In this document: positions 18,258-26,365 of the stretch, piece by piece
Numbering within the stretch: position 1 is the first letter of the stretch
Layout: each line of letters begins with the position of its first letter
DNA from: Altererythrobacter sp.
GTDB taxonomy: Bacteria; Pseudomonadota; Alphaproteobacteria; Sphingomonadales; Sphingomonadaceae
Assembly: GCA_023299945.1 (NCBI GenBank)
Contig: JALZVZ010000094.1
Coordinates: forward strand, 1 to 29,391
DNA: 29,391 nt
Direction of reading: 5' to 3'
Program-made: the position numbers and the translations under genes
Notes under the pieces: generated by a model
What the model saw: the letters and a program-made list of their open reading frames with translations, nothing else
Databases searched by the model: none
What the model was told of the DNA's origin: nothing

Positions 18258-21200
18258 ATGGCTTTTGCTCCCTTTGTCCCTTTGCGCGTCTTATCCTCTT
18301 ATTCCATGTTGGAAGGAGCGATTGATCCCAAAGCCATTGCGAAATTGGCGAAAGAACGCGGCTATCCTGCCATCGCCATTTGCGACCGCAATGGGCTGTA
18401 TGGCGCGGTTATGTTTGCAAAGGCCTGCGTCAGCGAAGGCATTCAACCGATCATCGGCACGCTGCTGGGCGTTGTTCGCGAAGGGCGAGAGGGCGAGGAA
18501 ACGCCGCCCGTCGATTATCTGCCACTCTATGCTCAGGATGAAGCTGGCTATGACAATCTGTGTCACCTTGTCAGCCATGCGCATTTGGCGCGGCCTTTGG
18601 AGCTGGAACCGCATGTTTCCTTGGATGATTTGCAAGGGCGTACAGGTGGCTTGATCGCACTAACCGGTGCAGGCGAGGGCGCGTTGACCCGTTTGCTCGC
18701 CGAAGGGCAGATGGATCATGCCAACGTCCTTTGTGACCGCTTGCAGGTGCTTTTCCCGGATAGGCTTTACGTTGAATTGGCGCGCAGCGGAGAGGCGGCT
18801 GCTGAGCGCGGAGAGGCGGCGTTGATCGATTTGGCTTATGCCCGTGATCTGCCTTTGGTCGCGACCAATCCTGCGCATTATGCAGAGCCGCATTTCCACG
18901 CAGCCCATGATGCGATGCTGTGTATCGCAGGCTCCACCCATATCGAGGCCGAAGATCGCGCCCGCTCCAACCGGCAGAGCTTCGTGAAATCCGCGGCCAT
19001 GATGGAGGAGGCCTTTGCCGATTTGCCCGAGGCTACGGCAAACACGCTGACGATTGCCCAGCGCTGCGCTTATGCGCCGCCCAATCGTGACCCGATTTTG
19101 CCCAGTTTGGCAGGCGATTTGGAAGGCGAAGCCAAGGCGCTGGCTGATGATGCGCGCAAAGGTTTGGAAGATCGCCTGGCGCCTTATGGAGAGCTAAGCG
19201 AAGAAGAGCGCAAAGAATATTTCGACCGGCTTGATTTCGAAGTTGAGATCATCGTTGGCATGGGCTTTCCCGGCTATTTCCTGATCGTTGCCGACTTCAT
19301 CAAATGGGCTAAGGATCAAGGTATTCCGGTGGGCCCAGGCCGCGGTTCTGGTGCGGGCAGTGTGGTTGCGTGGGCGTTGACTATTACTGATCTTGATCCG
19401 CTGAAACTTGGCCTGCTTTTCGAGCGGTTCTTGAACCCAGAACGCGTTTCCATGCCTGACTTTGATATCGATTTTTGCGAGACGCGGCGCGGCGAAGTGA
19501 TCCGCTATGTTCAGCAGAAATATGGCGAAGATCATGTCGCGCAAATCATCACATTCGGCAAGCTAAAGGCGCGCGCTGTTCTGCGCGATTGCGGGCGGAT
19601 TTTGCAGATGAGTTACGGCCAAGTGGACCGGCTTTGCAAAATGATACCCAATCATCCAACAGATCCATGGACGTTGCCGCGCGCATTGAATGGGGCGGCT
19701 GATTTCAAGGCAGAATACACCAATGACAATGACGTAAAGCGGCTTGTCGACTTGGCAATGCAATTGGAAGGCTTGCCGCGCAATAGCTCAACCCACGCAG
19801 CGGGCGTAGTAATCGGCGACCGCCCGCTGGCGCAATTGGTGCCGCTTTACCGTGATCCGCGCTCTGATATGCCCGTGACGCAGTTCGATATGAAGCATGT
19901 CGAAAGCTCTGGCTTGGTCAAGTTCGATTTTCTCGGGCTGAAGACGTTGTCGGTGCTGCGCAAAGCGGTGGATCTGCTTGAGAAGCGCGGGATCAGCCTC
20001 GATCTTGGCGCGCTCGAATGGGATGACAAAGCGGTCTATGATCTGCTGCAATCGGGCAATACGGTCGGCGTGTTCCAGTTGGAATCCGATGGAATGCGGC
20101 GAACGCTTTCTGCAGTGAAGCCCACCAATTTTGGCGATATTATCGCGCTCGTCTCGCTCTATCGTCCCGGCCCGATGGACAATATTCCTCTTTTCGGAAA
20201 ACGTAAGAATGGCGAGGCGGAAATCGAATATCCGCATGCCAAGCTAGAAGGTATCCTGGCAGAAACTTACGGCATTTTTGTCTATCAGGAACAGGTTATG
20301 CAGGCTGCGCAGATATTGGCTGGGTATTCGCTGGGTGATGCGGATTTGCTTCGCCGTGCGATGGGCAAAAAAGTGCAAGCTGAAATGGATGTTCAGCGCA
20401 CTCGCTTCGTTGAAGGCTGCGCTGAAATGTCGGATATTGAGGCCAAGCAAGCCAATGAATTGTTCGACTTGATCGACAAGTTTGCAGGCTATGGTTTCAA
20501 CAAATCGCACGCTGCGGCTTACGCATTGCTCGCTTATCAAACAGCATGGCTGAAGGCGCATTACCCTGAAGAATTTTACGCCGCCTCCATGTGTTTCGAC
20601 ATGCACCAATCGGAAAAGCTGACGGTGTTTGTCGATGATGCTCGGCGCTACCCCAATGATCGCGGCGGCATTGAAGTTTTGGCGCCTGATATTAATTCCT
20701 CCGAAGCGCGCTTTACTGTCGAACAAACCGATGATGGTTACGCCATCCGCTATGCCTTGGCGGGCATTCGCAATGTTGGCGAGAAGGCGATGGATGCCAT
20801 CGTTGCTGAACGCGAGGGCAGCGGTAAATTTGAAAACCTTGAGGATCTGTTCGAACGGATGCCGCAAGGTTCGATGAACCGGCGTCAGTTGGAGGGTCTG
20901 GCGGGAGCCGGCGGGCTGGACCAGCTGGACCCAAACCGGGCTGCAATCTTAGCCAATGCGGATTTGCTGCTCGGGATTGCCGATGCGGCTGAGCGGGAGC
21001 GCAGCAGTGGTCAGGCGGGTTTGTTCGGAGGAGAGGATGCGCCAGCACAAGAGCTGCGATTGCAACCTACGCCGGAATGGCCGCGGTCTGAACGCATGGC
21101 GAAGGAGCGCGAGAATTTTGGCTTCTATTTTTCAGCGCATCCTGTGCAGCAACACCGCGCAATCGCCTCGGCCAATGGCGCAAGAACCTATCAAAACTTG

Positions 21201-21776
21201 ATGGAAGCGGGCGCGCCAACAGGCGGACGGGCTTCTGCGCAAATGGCCGCTATGGTAGAAGGTGTCGATAAGGGCCGCACCAAGCGCGGCGCTGAATTTA
21301 TCCGCGCAGAATTTTCCGATCAATCAGGACAGTTCCGGGCCGCATGTTTTGAAGAATCGCTCGTCGGGCAATTCGCGAAATGGGCAGAGGATGCAACGTG
21401 CCTGCTGCTAACTGTGGAGCTGGATTCGCCCAACCCTGATGAGCCCCCTCGCATTACCGTACGCGGGGCACGGCCATTGGAGGAAGTGCGCGGCGCGACC
21501 CGCATGATCTTGACACTGGATGTGATGAGCCAAGAGGCATTGCAGGCTTTACAGCTTGAATTGGGAGCTGGTGAAGAGGGTGCCAATGAAGGTGGTAAGG
21601 GCGAGGTTGTTGTGCGGCTTCTGATCGAGGAACATGGCAATCCATCACTCAGGCTCGGGCGCAACTTTCAGCTTGATGGAGAATTGGCTGAACGCCTGCA
21701 AATGATCGATGGTCTGCGCAAAGTTGAGCTGAAACCCGCGCGTAGCGGGCGAGCAGACTTGAAACTGGTGGCCTAG
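18258..21776 (+). CDS. dnaE: DNA polymerase III alpha subunit
   Basis: Replicative polymerase catalytic subunit. From ATG 18258 it has 1172 aa, close to the usual length of DnaE1. The active-site aspartates are in MPDFDIDFCE (Asp401 and Asp403, the same numbers as E. coli) and in KFDFLGL (Asp557). GPGRGSGAGS, YRPGPMD and GYGFNKSHAAAYA are strong DnaE signatures. The N-terminal PHP domain begins PFVPLRVLSSYSMLEGA, where the usual two histidines are Pro and Leu, so metal-dependent activity of this domain is unlikely. OB-fold and C-terminal regions follow. No Shine-Dalgarno precedes the ATG; a TTG nine bases upstream is the only nearby alternative. The stop shares CTAG with the convergent gene. 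Confidence 0.97.
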   Translation: MAFAPFVPLRVLSSYSMLEGAIDPKAIAKLAKERGYPAIAICDRNGLYGAVMFAKACVSEGIQPIIGTLLGVVREGREGEETPPVDYLPLYAQDEAGYDNLCHLVSHAHLARPLELEPHVSLDDLQGRTGGLIALTGAGEGALTRLLAEGQMDHANVLCDRLQVLFPDRLYVELARSGEAAAERGEAALIDLAYARDLPLVATNPAHYAEPHFHAAHDAMLCIAGSTHIEAEDRARSNRQSFVKSAAMMEEAFADLPEATANTLTIAQRCAYAPPNRDPILPSLAGDLEGEAKALADDARKGLEDRLAPYGELSEEERKEYFDRLDFEVEIIVGMGFPGYFLIVADFIKWAKDQGIPVGPGRGSGAGSVVAWALTITDLDPLKLGLLFERFLNPERVSMPDFDIDFCETRRGEVIRYVQQKYGEDHVAQIITFGKLKARAVLRDCGRILQMSYGQVDRLCKMIPNHPTDPWTLPRALNGAADFKAEYTNDNDVKRLVDLAMQLEGLPRNSSTHAAGVVIGDRPLAQLVPLYRDPRSDMPVTQFDMKHVESSGLVKFDFLGLKTLSVLRKAVDLLEKRGISLDLGALEWDDKAVYDLLQSGNTVGVFQLESDGMRRTLSAVKPTNFGDIIALVSLYRPGPMDNIPLFGKRKNGEAEIEYPHAKLEGILAETYGIFVYQEQVMQAAQILAGYSLGDADLLRRAMGKKVQAEMDVQRTRFVEGCAEMSDIEAKQANELFDLIDKFAGYGFNKSHAAAYALLAYQTAWLKAHYPEEFYAASMCFDMHQSEKLTVFVDDARRYPNDRGGIEVLAPDINSSEARFTVEQTDDGYAIRYALAGIRNVGEKAMDAIVAEREGSGKFENLEDLFERMPQGSMNRRQLEGLAGAGGLDQLDPNRAAILANADLLLGIADAAERERSSGQAGLFGGEDAPAQELRLQPTPEWPRSERMAKERENFGFYFSAHPVQQHRAIASANGARTYQNLMEAGAPTGGRASAQMAAMVEGVDKGRTKRGAEFIRAEFSDQSGQFRAACFEESLVGQFAKWAEDATCLLLTVELDSPNPDEPPRITVRGARPLEEVRGATRMILTLDVMSQEALQALQLELGAGEEGANEGGKGEVVVRLLIEEHGNPSLRLGRNFQLDGELAERLQMIDGLRKVELKPARSGRADLKLVA

Positions 21777-22207
21777 CTTTCGCCGCTATCCATTGTGTCT
21801 TGTTCGGGAATATTCGAAGGCGCGTCTGGCTTTTGAAATACTCGCGTGAAACGCGCAGCTAACAACAATATTGTTGGCGCGATCATCGTGTTAATCATGT
21901 CCTTTCCGTGGAAACGCCAAAGGGTCGTTTGGTCAGGGTAGTCAGGAAAATGCAGCAAGCCCTTTCCGTCTACATATTCACCAAAAAGTGCCAATGCGAA
22001 AACGGCGAACCAAGGCCGCAGATTATACGCCTTTGCCCGCAGTATAAAGCAAGCCAGCAGATAGGCCAAAACGGAAACATGGATGTGGAGGCTGTCTCGG
22101 TCGAGAGATGACAGCTCCACCAAGCTTACCTTGGTCGTATGAATAAGATCAAAAATGTTGTCGGCCGCCTGCGCTGAAGAGTTTCGATTGCCAAGCACTA
22201 TGCGCAT
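21773..22207 (-). CDS. Small integral membrane protein, unknown function
   Basis: I do not recognise this family with confidence. The protein has two to three hydrophobic segments (HIHVSVLAYLLACFILR, WFAVFALALFGEYVDG, MIAPTILLLAARF) separated by a conserved-looking DxxRDSLHIHV entry and a WRFHGKDMINT stretch. This layout recalls VanZ-like and related small alphaproteobacterial membrane proteins. The start is unsure. ATG 22207 gives 144 aa without a ribosome binding site. GTG 22120 is preceded by AAGGT and would give about 115 aa starting just before the conserved-looking part. The gene converges on dnaE and shares its stop site, and it is divergent from the acyl-CoA synthetase gene. Confidence 0.6.
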   Translation of the reverse strand: MRIVLGNRNSSAQAADNIFDLIHTTKVSLVELSSLDRDSLHIHVSVLAYLLACFILRAKAYNLRPWFAVFALALFGEYVDGKGLLHFPDYPDQTTLWRFHGKDMINTMIAPTILLLAARFTRVFQKPDAPSNIPEQDTMDSGES

Positions 22208-22265
22208 CGGCATGGATGGTATGCAACGGATAAACCGCATTACGGATAATGAAGAGAGGGCAAAA

Positions 22266-23873
22266 ATGCTTGGAGCTATGCAAGACTGGACGATGCGGAT
22301 CACTCATGTGATCGACGCCGCGGCTCGTGAAAGCGGAGCGCGCGAAATCGTGACGCATTGGGCTGATGGCCATGAAACCCGCACCAATTGGGCAGAAGTT
22401 CGCACAGACGCACTCAAAATGGCTCAGGCCTTGGAAGCATTGGGTGTGAAGAAGGGCGACCGCGTTGCTTCATTGGCTATGAACCATTCGCGTCATCTGG
22501 TGAGCTGGTACGGCGTAGCTGGCATGGGCGGGGTGCTGCATACGGTTAACCCGCGGCTCTTCGAAGATCAGCTGGAATATATTGTGAACCATGCAGAGGA
22601 CAAAGTGCTTCTCTATGATGCGGCATTCCAGCCCATTGTTGACAAGATGCGTGACCGATGGACGACTATTGAGCACTATGTTTGCTACGACCCCGCAGAC
22701 GGATTTGACGGCCACGCTTTTGAAAGCTGGATTGGTGCACAAGACGGCGAATACACTTGGGCAGAGGGCAGCGAGCGCGATCCATGCATGCTTTGCTATA
22801 CCTCTGGAACCACGGGCAATCCCAAGGGCGTTCAGTACGAGCACCGCTCAACCGTCATGCATGCCATGGCCGGATTGCAGCCATCGGCGTTTAACTTTGG
22901 TCCGGCATCTGTGATGCTTCCGGTCGTGCCGATGTTCCATGCGGCAAGCTGGGGCCTTCCGTATGCTGGTGCGATGGCGGGCATCAAATTTGTCTTTAGT
23001 GCAGTCAATGATCCGGCGATTCTACACGAGTTGATGATCCGAGAGAAAGTCACCGACAGCGCCGGCGTTCCAACTGTATGGCTGGCGCATTTCCAATATT
23101 GCGATGCGCAGAAAATCGATTTGCCGCCATTGAAAGCCGCAACAATTGGCGGCTCGGCTTGCCCGCGTTTTATGATTGAGCGCTTGATGAAAAACGGCAC
23201 CCGCGTCCAGCATGCTTGGGGGATGACCGAAACCTCGCCCATCGGAACCGTTGGCGGACCGACCAGCGATTGGAATGAGCTCACCTTTGATGAAAAGGTC
23301 GACAAAACCGCCATGCAAGGCCGCCCGATTTTTGGCGTAGAATTGCGAACGGTAGACCTCGATGACAACACCGTAGAACTGCCCCGCGATGGCGAGACAT
23401 CCGGCGCCCTCCAGATTCGCGGACCGTGGATTATCCGCCGCTATTTCAAAGGCGAGGCAGATGCATGCAACAATGATGGATGGTTCGACACTGGCGATGT
23501 AGGCATCATCCATCCCGACGGCACATTGCAGCTGACCGACCGCACAAAAGATGTGATCAAATCGGGCGGCGAGTGGATCAGCTCGGTTGAGCTGGAGAAC
23601 GCCGCAGTGGGCTGTCCCGGGGTGGCAGAAGCGGCCTGCGTTGGCATGTACCATTCCAAATGGGACGAGCGGCCCGTGCTGTTTGTGGTCAAGAAGGAAG
23701 GCGAGGATGTGACAGCCGATGCAGTCATGGACCACCTGAAACCCTTGATTGCAAAATGGTGGATGCCCGATGCGGTGGAGTTTGTGGATGATATCCCGCA
23801 CACCGCCACCGGCAAGATCAGCAAGAAAGACTTGCGGGCTCGGTTTTCTGATTACTCGCTAGAGGGCGCATAG
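22266..23873 (+). CDS. Fatty-acyl-CoA synthetase (medium/long chain)
   Basis: AMP-forming acyl-CoA ligase that activates fatty acids for beta-oxidation or lipid synthesis. The ATP-binding P-loop YTSGTTGNPKG is near residue 178, the A5-type motif is HAWGMTETSP, GWFDTGDVG is near residue 405, the hinge motif is DRTKDVIKSGGEWIS, and the catalytic lysine is Lys517 in ATGKISKKDLR. Length is 535 aa from ATG 22266, preceded by AGAGGG. Longer in-frame starts exist back to 22155 but would overlap the divergent gene and lack a ribosome binding site. The overall look is AlkK-like (medium-chain), but chain-length preference is not readable from the sequence. Confidence 0.93.
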   Translation: MLGAMQDWTMRITHVIDAAARESGAREIVTHWADGHETRTNWAEVRTDALKMAQALEALGVKKGDRVASLAMNHSRHLVSWYGVAGMGGVLHTVNPRLFEDQLEYIVNHAEDKVLLYDAAFQPIVDKMRDRWTTIEHYVCYDPADGFDGHAFESWIGAQDGEYTWAEGSERDPCMLCYTSGTTGNPKGVQYEHRSTVMHAMAGLQPSAFNFGPASVMLPVVPMFHAASWGLPYAGAMAGIKFVFSAVNDPAILHELMIREKVTDSAGVPTVWLAHFQYCDAQKIDLPPLKAATIGGSACPRFMIERLMKNGTRVQHAWGMTETSPIGTVGGPTSDWNELTFDEKVDKTAMQGRPIFGVELRTVDLDDNTVELPRDGETSGALQIRGPWIIRRYFKGEADACNNDGWFDTGDVGIIHPDGTLQLTDRTKDVIKSGGEWISSVELENAAVGCPGVAEAACVGMYHSKWDERPVLFVVKKEGEDVTADAVMDHLKPLIAKWWMPDAVEFVDDIPHTATGKISKKDLRARFSDYSLEGA

Positions 23874-23883
23874 GAGAGAGGCA

Positions 23884-24429
23884 ATTTCTCGCCTTATCCT
23901 CCTGAACAAGCCGTTTGGTGTTCTGTCGCAATTTAGCGGCGGGAAAGACGGCGCGGATGATACGCTGGCGCATCTTGTCGATGTGCCGGCGGTCTATCCG
24001 GCTGGGCGGCTTGATAAGGATAGTGAGGGCTTGCTGCTGCTCACCGATGATGGGCGCTTGCAGGCGCGCATTGCAGAGCCACGCTATAAGACCGCGAAAA
24101 CCTATCTCGCTCAGGTTGAGGGCGTGCCTGATGAGACTGCGCTGGATAGCTTGCGCGCAGGTGTCGCCTTGAAAGACGGCCAAACAAGGCCAGCTGAGGC
24201 TAAGGCCATAGATACCCCTGCTTTGTGGGACCGCGACCCGCCAATCCGCTACCGCAAAAATGTTGCGGATAGCTGGGTCTCGCTGACCATCTCTGAAGGC
24301 AAAAACCGCCAAGTACGGCGCATGACGGCTGCTGCTGGATATCCGACTTTGCGGCTGGTGCGCTGGAGTGTGGGTGACTGGACCGTGGAAGGTTTGGCGC
24401 CCGGTGAATGGCGTGAAATTCAAGTTTGA
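23884..24429 (+). CDS. rluE: 23S rRNA pseudouridine synthase, RluE type, with apparent ATT start
   Basis: Pseudouridine synthase of the RsuA/RluE family without an S4 domain; E. coli RluE modifies U2457 of 23S rRNA. The catalytic Asp44 is in GRLDKDSEGLLLLT, and RNA-binding motifs DPPIRYRK and EGKNRQVRRM follow. The conserved N-terminal strand, SRLILLNKPFGVLSQF, is encoded only if translation begins at or before ATT 23884. AGGAGAGAGG at 23872-23881 puts GGAG exactly 7 bases before that ATT, overlapping the stop of the acyl-CoA synthetase gene. The first standard start, GTG 23983, has no ribosome binding site and would remove 33 conserved residues. Length is 181 aa from ATT. A substitution of ATG to ATT or a sequence error is the alternative. 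Confidence 0.82.
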   Translation: MSRLILLNKPFGVLSQFSGGKDGADDTLAHLVDVPAVYPAGRLDKDSEGLLLLTDDGRLQARIAEPRYKTAKTYLAQVEGVPDETALDSLRAGVALKDGQTRPAEAKAIDTPALWDRDPPIRYRKNVADSWVSLTISEGKNRQVRRMTAAAGYPTLRLVRWSVGDWTVEGLAPGEWREIQV

Positions 24430-24441
24430 GGAGAGACAAGC

Positions 24442-24873
24442 ATGACCTATTTTATCGACCCATCACCCGATCATTGGAAAGCCTTCAAAGACTTACCGCG
24501 CGATGAGCCGATCCACATGCTCAACCTGCTGCGTTTTCGCGGGCTTGCAGAGTATCCGCAAGGGCACGAGCATCACGGTAATGGCTGGAGCGGGCGGCGC
24601 GCTTACGAGGAATATGGCAAAACCTCCGGCCCAATTTTCCGCCGGGTTGGCGGCACGATTGCATGGCGTGGCGCGTTTCAGACCATGGTGACGGGGCCTG
24701 ATGATAAGCACTGGGATGATGGCTTTGTCGCCGAATATCCCGGCGCATCGGCATTTTTGGAAATGGTGATGGATGCCGATTATCAGCAGGCTGTGGTGAA
24801 CCGGACAGCGGCGCTGGTCGATAGCCGATTGATCCGTTTTAAACCGGGCGCCGAAGGGGATGGTTTTGGGTGA
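24442..24873 (+). CDS. DUF1330 domain protein
   Basis: A 143-aa cytoplasmic protein of the DUF1330 family (dimeric alpha/beta-barrel fold), whose biochemical role is unknown. The family traits seen are the opening IHMLNLLRFR, RRAYEEYGKTSGPIFRRVGG, and the C-terminal FVAEYPGASAFLEMVMDADY followed by AVVNRTAALVDSRLI. GAGGAGAG sits 6 bases before the ATG and overlaps the end of the pseudouridine synthase gene. The next gene starts at once downstream. The family is related in fold to the Dabb/antibiotic-monooxygenase superfamily, but I see no catalytic residues that would prove an enzyme. Confidence 0.88.
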   Translation: MTYFIDPSPDHWKAFKDLPRDEPIHMLNLLRFRGLAEYPQGHEHHGNGWSGRRAYEEYGKTSGPIFRRVGGTIAWRGAFQTMVTGPDDKHWDDGFVAEYPGASAFLEMVMDADYQQAVVNRTAALVDSRLIRFKPGAEGDGFG

Positions 24874-24882
24874 GTGATTCAC

Positions 24883-25215
24883 ATGTTCTATCCGTCCGCT
24901 ATTGAAGAGGCCAAGGCGCATGAGGCGTTTGGTGAAAAAGCTTGGCTGACGCCTTACCTTTTGGGGCCTCCCGAAGGGCACGCTCAAATGCGACCGGTAC
25001 TTGAAGGAATGGGTGCGATTAACTTGGGTGGTTCGGAGTGGGGCGCGGTTTATGCTAAAGTTCCGATCAAATTGGACCAGAACGAAATTGAGATAGCGAT
25101 TTCCAAGATTCGGGAATGTGCTGAAAAGTCAGGAATCGACGCCACCTTAATCGACATTGACGCAACTCCAGACGTAGAGACATCGAAATTTTTCACCGTT
25201 TGGCAGGGCGATTAA
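24883..25215 (+). CDS. Unrecognised small protein downstream of DUF1330 gene
   Basis: A 110-aa soluble protein I cannot assign. It has an acidic composition, an N-terminal helix-like segment (AIEEAKAHEAFGEKAW), a Gly/Pro-rich centre (LLGPPEGHAQMRP), and a C-terminal beta-alpha-beta pattern (WGAVYAKVPI, then a helix IEIAISKIRECAEKSG, then ATLIDIDA). No signal peptide or membrane segment is present. The start may be ATG 24883 or GTG 24874, the latter directly after the DUF1330 stop; neither has a strong ribosome binding site. Its tight spacing suggests cotranscription with, and perhaps a related role to, the DUF1330 protein. Confidence 0.65.
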   Translation: MFYPSAIEEAKAHEAFGEKAWLTPYLLGPPEGHAQMRPVLEGMGAINLGGSEWGAVYAKVPIKLDQNEIEIAISKIRECAEKSGIDATLIDIDATPDVETSKFFTVWQGD

Positions 25216-25354
25216 GGTTTCTCTTCTCTCCCGCACTCAAACTTCATTAACCAACAAAACACACACCGCATTATCCAACCGGATCAATGCAATTGTAAAA
25301 TCGTGTCACTAAACCCTCACCCTAATCGGTGTTTGGAAAATCGGGGACGAAGAC
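25216..25354. promoter_or_regulatory. Likely promoter region of the FecR-domain gene
   Basis: This 139-bp AT-richer gap separates the previous small gene from the FecR-domain gene. TTAACCA at 25247-25253 resembles a CtrA half-site (TTAACCAT), but the second half-site at the usual spacing is not evident. AATCGG occurs twice near the end (around 25323 and 25338). I see no confident -35/-10 pair. The call rests mainly on the gap and composition. Confidence 0.3.
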
Positions 25355-25819
25355 ATGATCAAATTGTCAAAAAGTGCATTCATTGCAGCCGCGCTTCTAT
25401 CGAGCAGCGCGGCTTTTGCAGAAGACTCAGGCTGGGCAATCTCAGAGGCAGATGGGCAAGTCTCGATTATGCGCGGCGGTCAGTCCGTCTACGGCGCCGA
25501 GGGTACGCGCCTCCAAATTGGCGATGTTGTCCGCACCAGTAAAAGCGGCCGTGCAGTGATCGCACGCGGCGATAAGTTCGTCGTGGTTACGTCCAAATCA
25601 CAAGTGCGGATTAAACCTGCAACCCAAAAGAGCCGCGTCACACAAATGGTCGAATATTTGGGTGACACATTCCAAGACCTAACCAGTGGCGGCGGACGCA
25701 AAAGTGATGACGACAAGCAAGTCGTGGCCGCCGTGGTAAAGGGTTATGGTGACAAGCCCGAAATGCCCACCTCTGCCGAGCTGGACGCTTCGATGAGCAC
25801 ATTTAATCCCAGCGAGTAA
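25355..25819 (+). CDS. Exported FecR-domain protein
   Basis: A 154-aa periplasmic protein. The first 22 residues are a classic signal peptide (LSKSAFIAAALLSSSAAFA, cleavage before EDSG). Residues ~28-90 follow the FecR pattern: W-x-I with G-x-V-S-I-x-R-G-G, then LQIGDVVRTSKSGRAVI and SKSQVRIKP. No FecI-type sigma factor, TonB receptor or membrane anchor is nearby, so it is not a standard FecR signal transducer; such stand-alone FecR domains are common in exported proteins. The C-terminal third is polar and low in complexity (GGGRKSDDDKQ). The ATG is preceded by a GGGGACGAAG sequence. It converges on moaB with a 6-bp gap. Confidence 0.8.
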   Translation: MIKLSKSAFIAAALLSSSAAFAEDSGWAISEADGQVSIMRGGQSVYGAEGTRLQIGDVVRTSKSGRAVIARGDKFVVVTSKSQVRIKPATQKSRVTQMVEYLGDTFQDLTSGGGRKSDDDKQVVAAVVKGYGDKPEMPTSAELDASMSTFNPSE

Positions 25820-25825
25820 GCTGAG

Positions 25826-26365
25826 TTAAACTTCCTTTAGTCTCGGCATCAATTCCACAAAATTGCACGGGCGATTGCGGCTGTCCAATTGCTCCGCCAG
25901 AATGCCGTCCCAACCGTCTTTCACCGCTCCATTGGAGCCGGGCAGGGCGAACAGATATGTGCCGCGTGCGACCACTGCCAACGCGCGGCTTTGCACGGTG
26001 CTGGTGCCGATGGTTTTGAAGCTTAGATAACGGAACAATTCGCCGAAGCCGGGAATTTCCTTATCTTGAACGCGGGCCAATGCCTCTGGTGTGACATCGC
26101 GGCCCGTAAGCCCCGTGCCGCCGGTCGAGACAATCGCGTCGATACTCGCATCATCGATCCATGCGTTGAAGCGGGCTTCCAAAACGCTGGGATCGTCAAT
26201 TTCAATCACGCGCTGAGCCAAAGTGTGGCCAGCATCTTTGATCCGCTGGGCTAGAATATCGCCCGATGTGTCATTCTCGGCTGTGCGCGTGTCAGAAACG
26301 GTCACGAGCGCGATTCTGATCGGCTTAAATTCGCGGGAAGTATCAACCGCCAACTTGCGTCTCAT
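25826..26365 (-). CDS. moaB: Molybdopterin adenylyltransferase/biosynthesis protein MoaB
   Basis: MoaB/MogA-family protein of molybdenum cofactor synthesis, expected to adenylylate molybdopterin. ALVTVSDTRTAENDTSG opens the domain, STGGTGLTGRDVTPEA is the nucleotide/MPT loop, and LPGSNGAVKDGWDGIL is the C-terminal binding motif. Length is 179 aa from ATG 26365, with another ATG at 26368 and a TTG at 26353. The conserved part begins about residue 10, so any of these is possible. The start lies within the end of the lytic transglycosylase gene (about 23-base overlap), suggesting coupled translation. No other moa or moe gene is in the window. Confidence 0.92.
   Translation of the reverse strand: MRRKLAVDTSREFKPIRIALVTVSDTRTAENDTSGDILAQRIKDAGHTLAQRVIEIDDPSVLEARFNAWIDDASIDAIVSTGGTGLTGRDVTPEALARVQDKEIPGFGELFRYLSFKTIGTSTVQSRALAVVARGTYLFALPGSNGAVKDGWDGILAEQLDSRNRPCNFVELMPRLKEV

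Noticed and set aside
20244..20867. 207-codon minus-strand ORF opposite dnaE
   Set aside because: It is fully inside dnaE and without initiation signals; long antisense frames are expected at this G+C content.
23022..23801. 259-codon minus-strand ORF opposite the acyl-CoA synthetase gene
   Set aside because: It is a mirror frame of a well-conserved gene, with unnatural composition and no recognisable domain.
23983..24429. GTG 23983 as the start of the pseudouridine synthase gene
   Set aside because: It has no ribosome binding site and would delete the conserved N-terminal strand of the fold.
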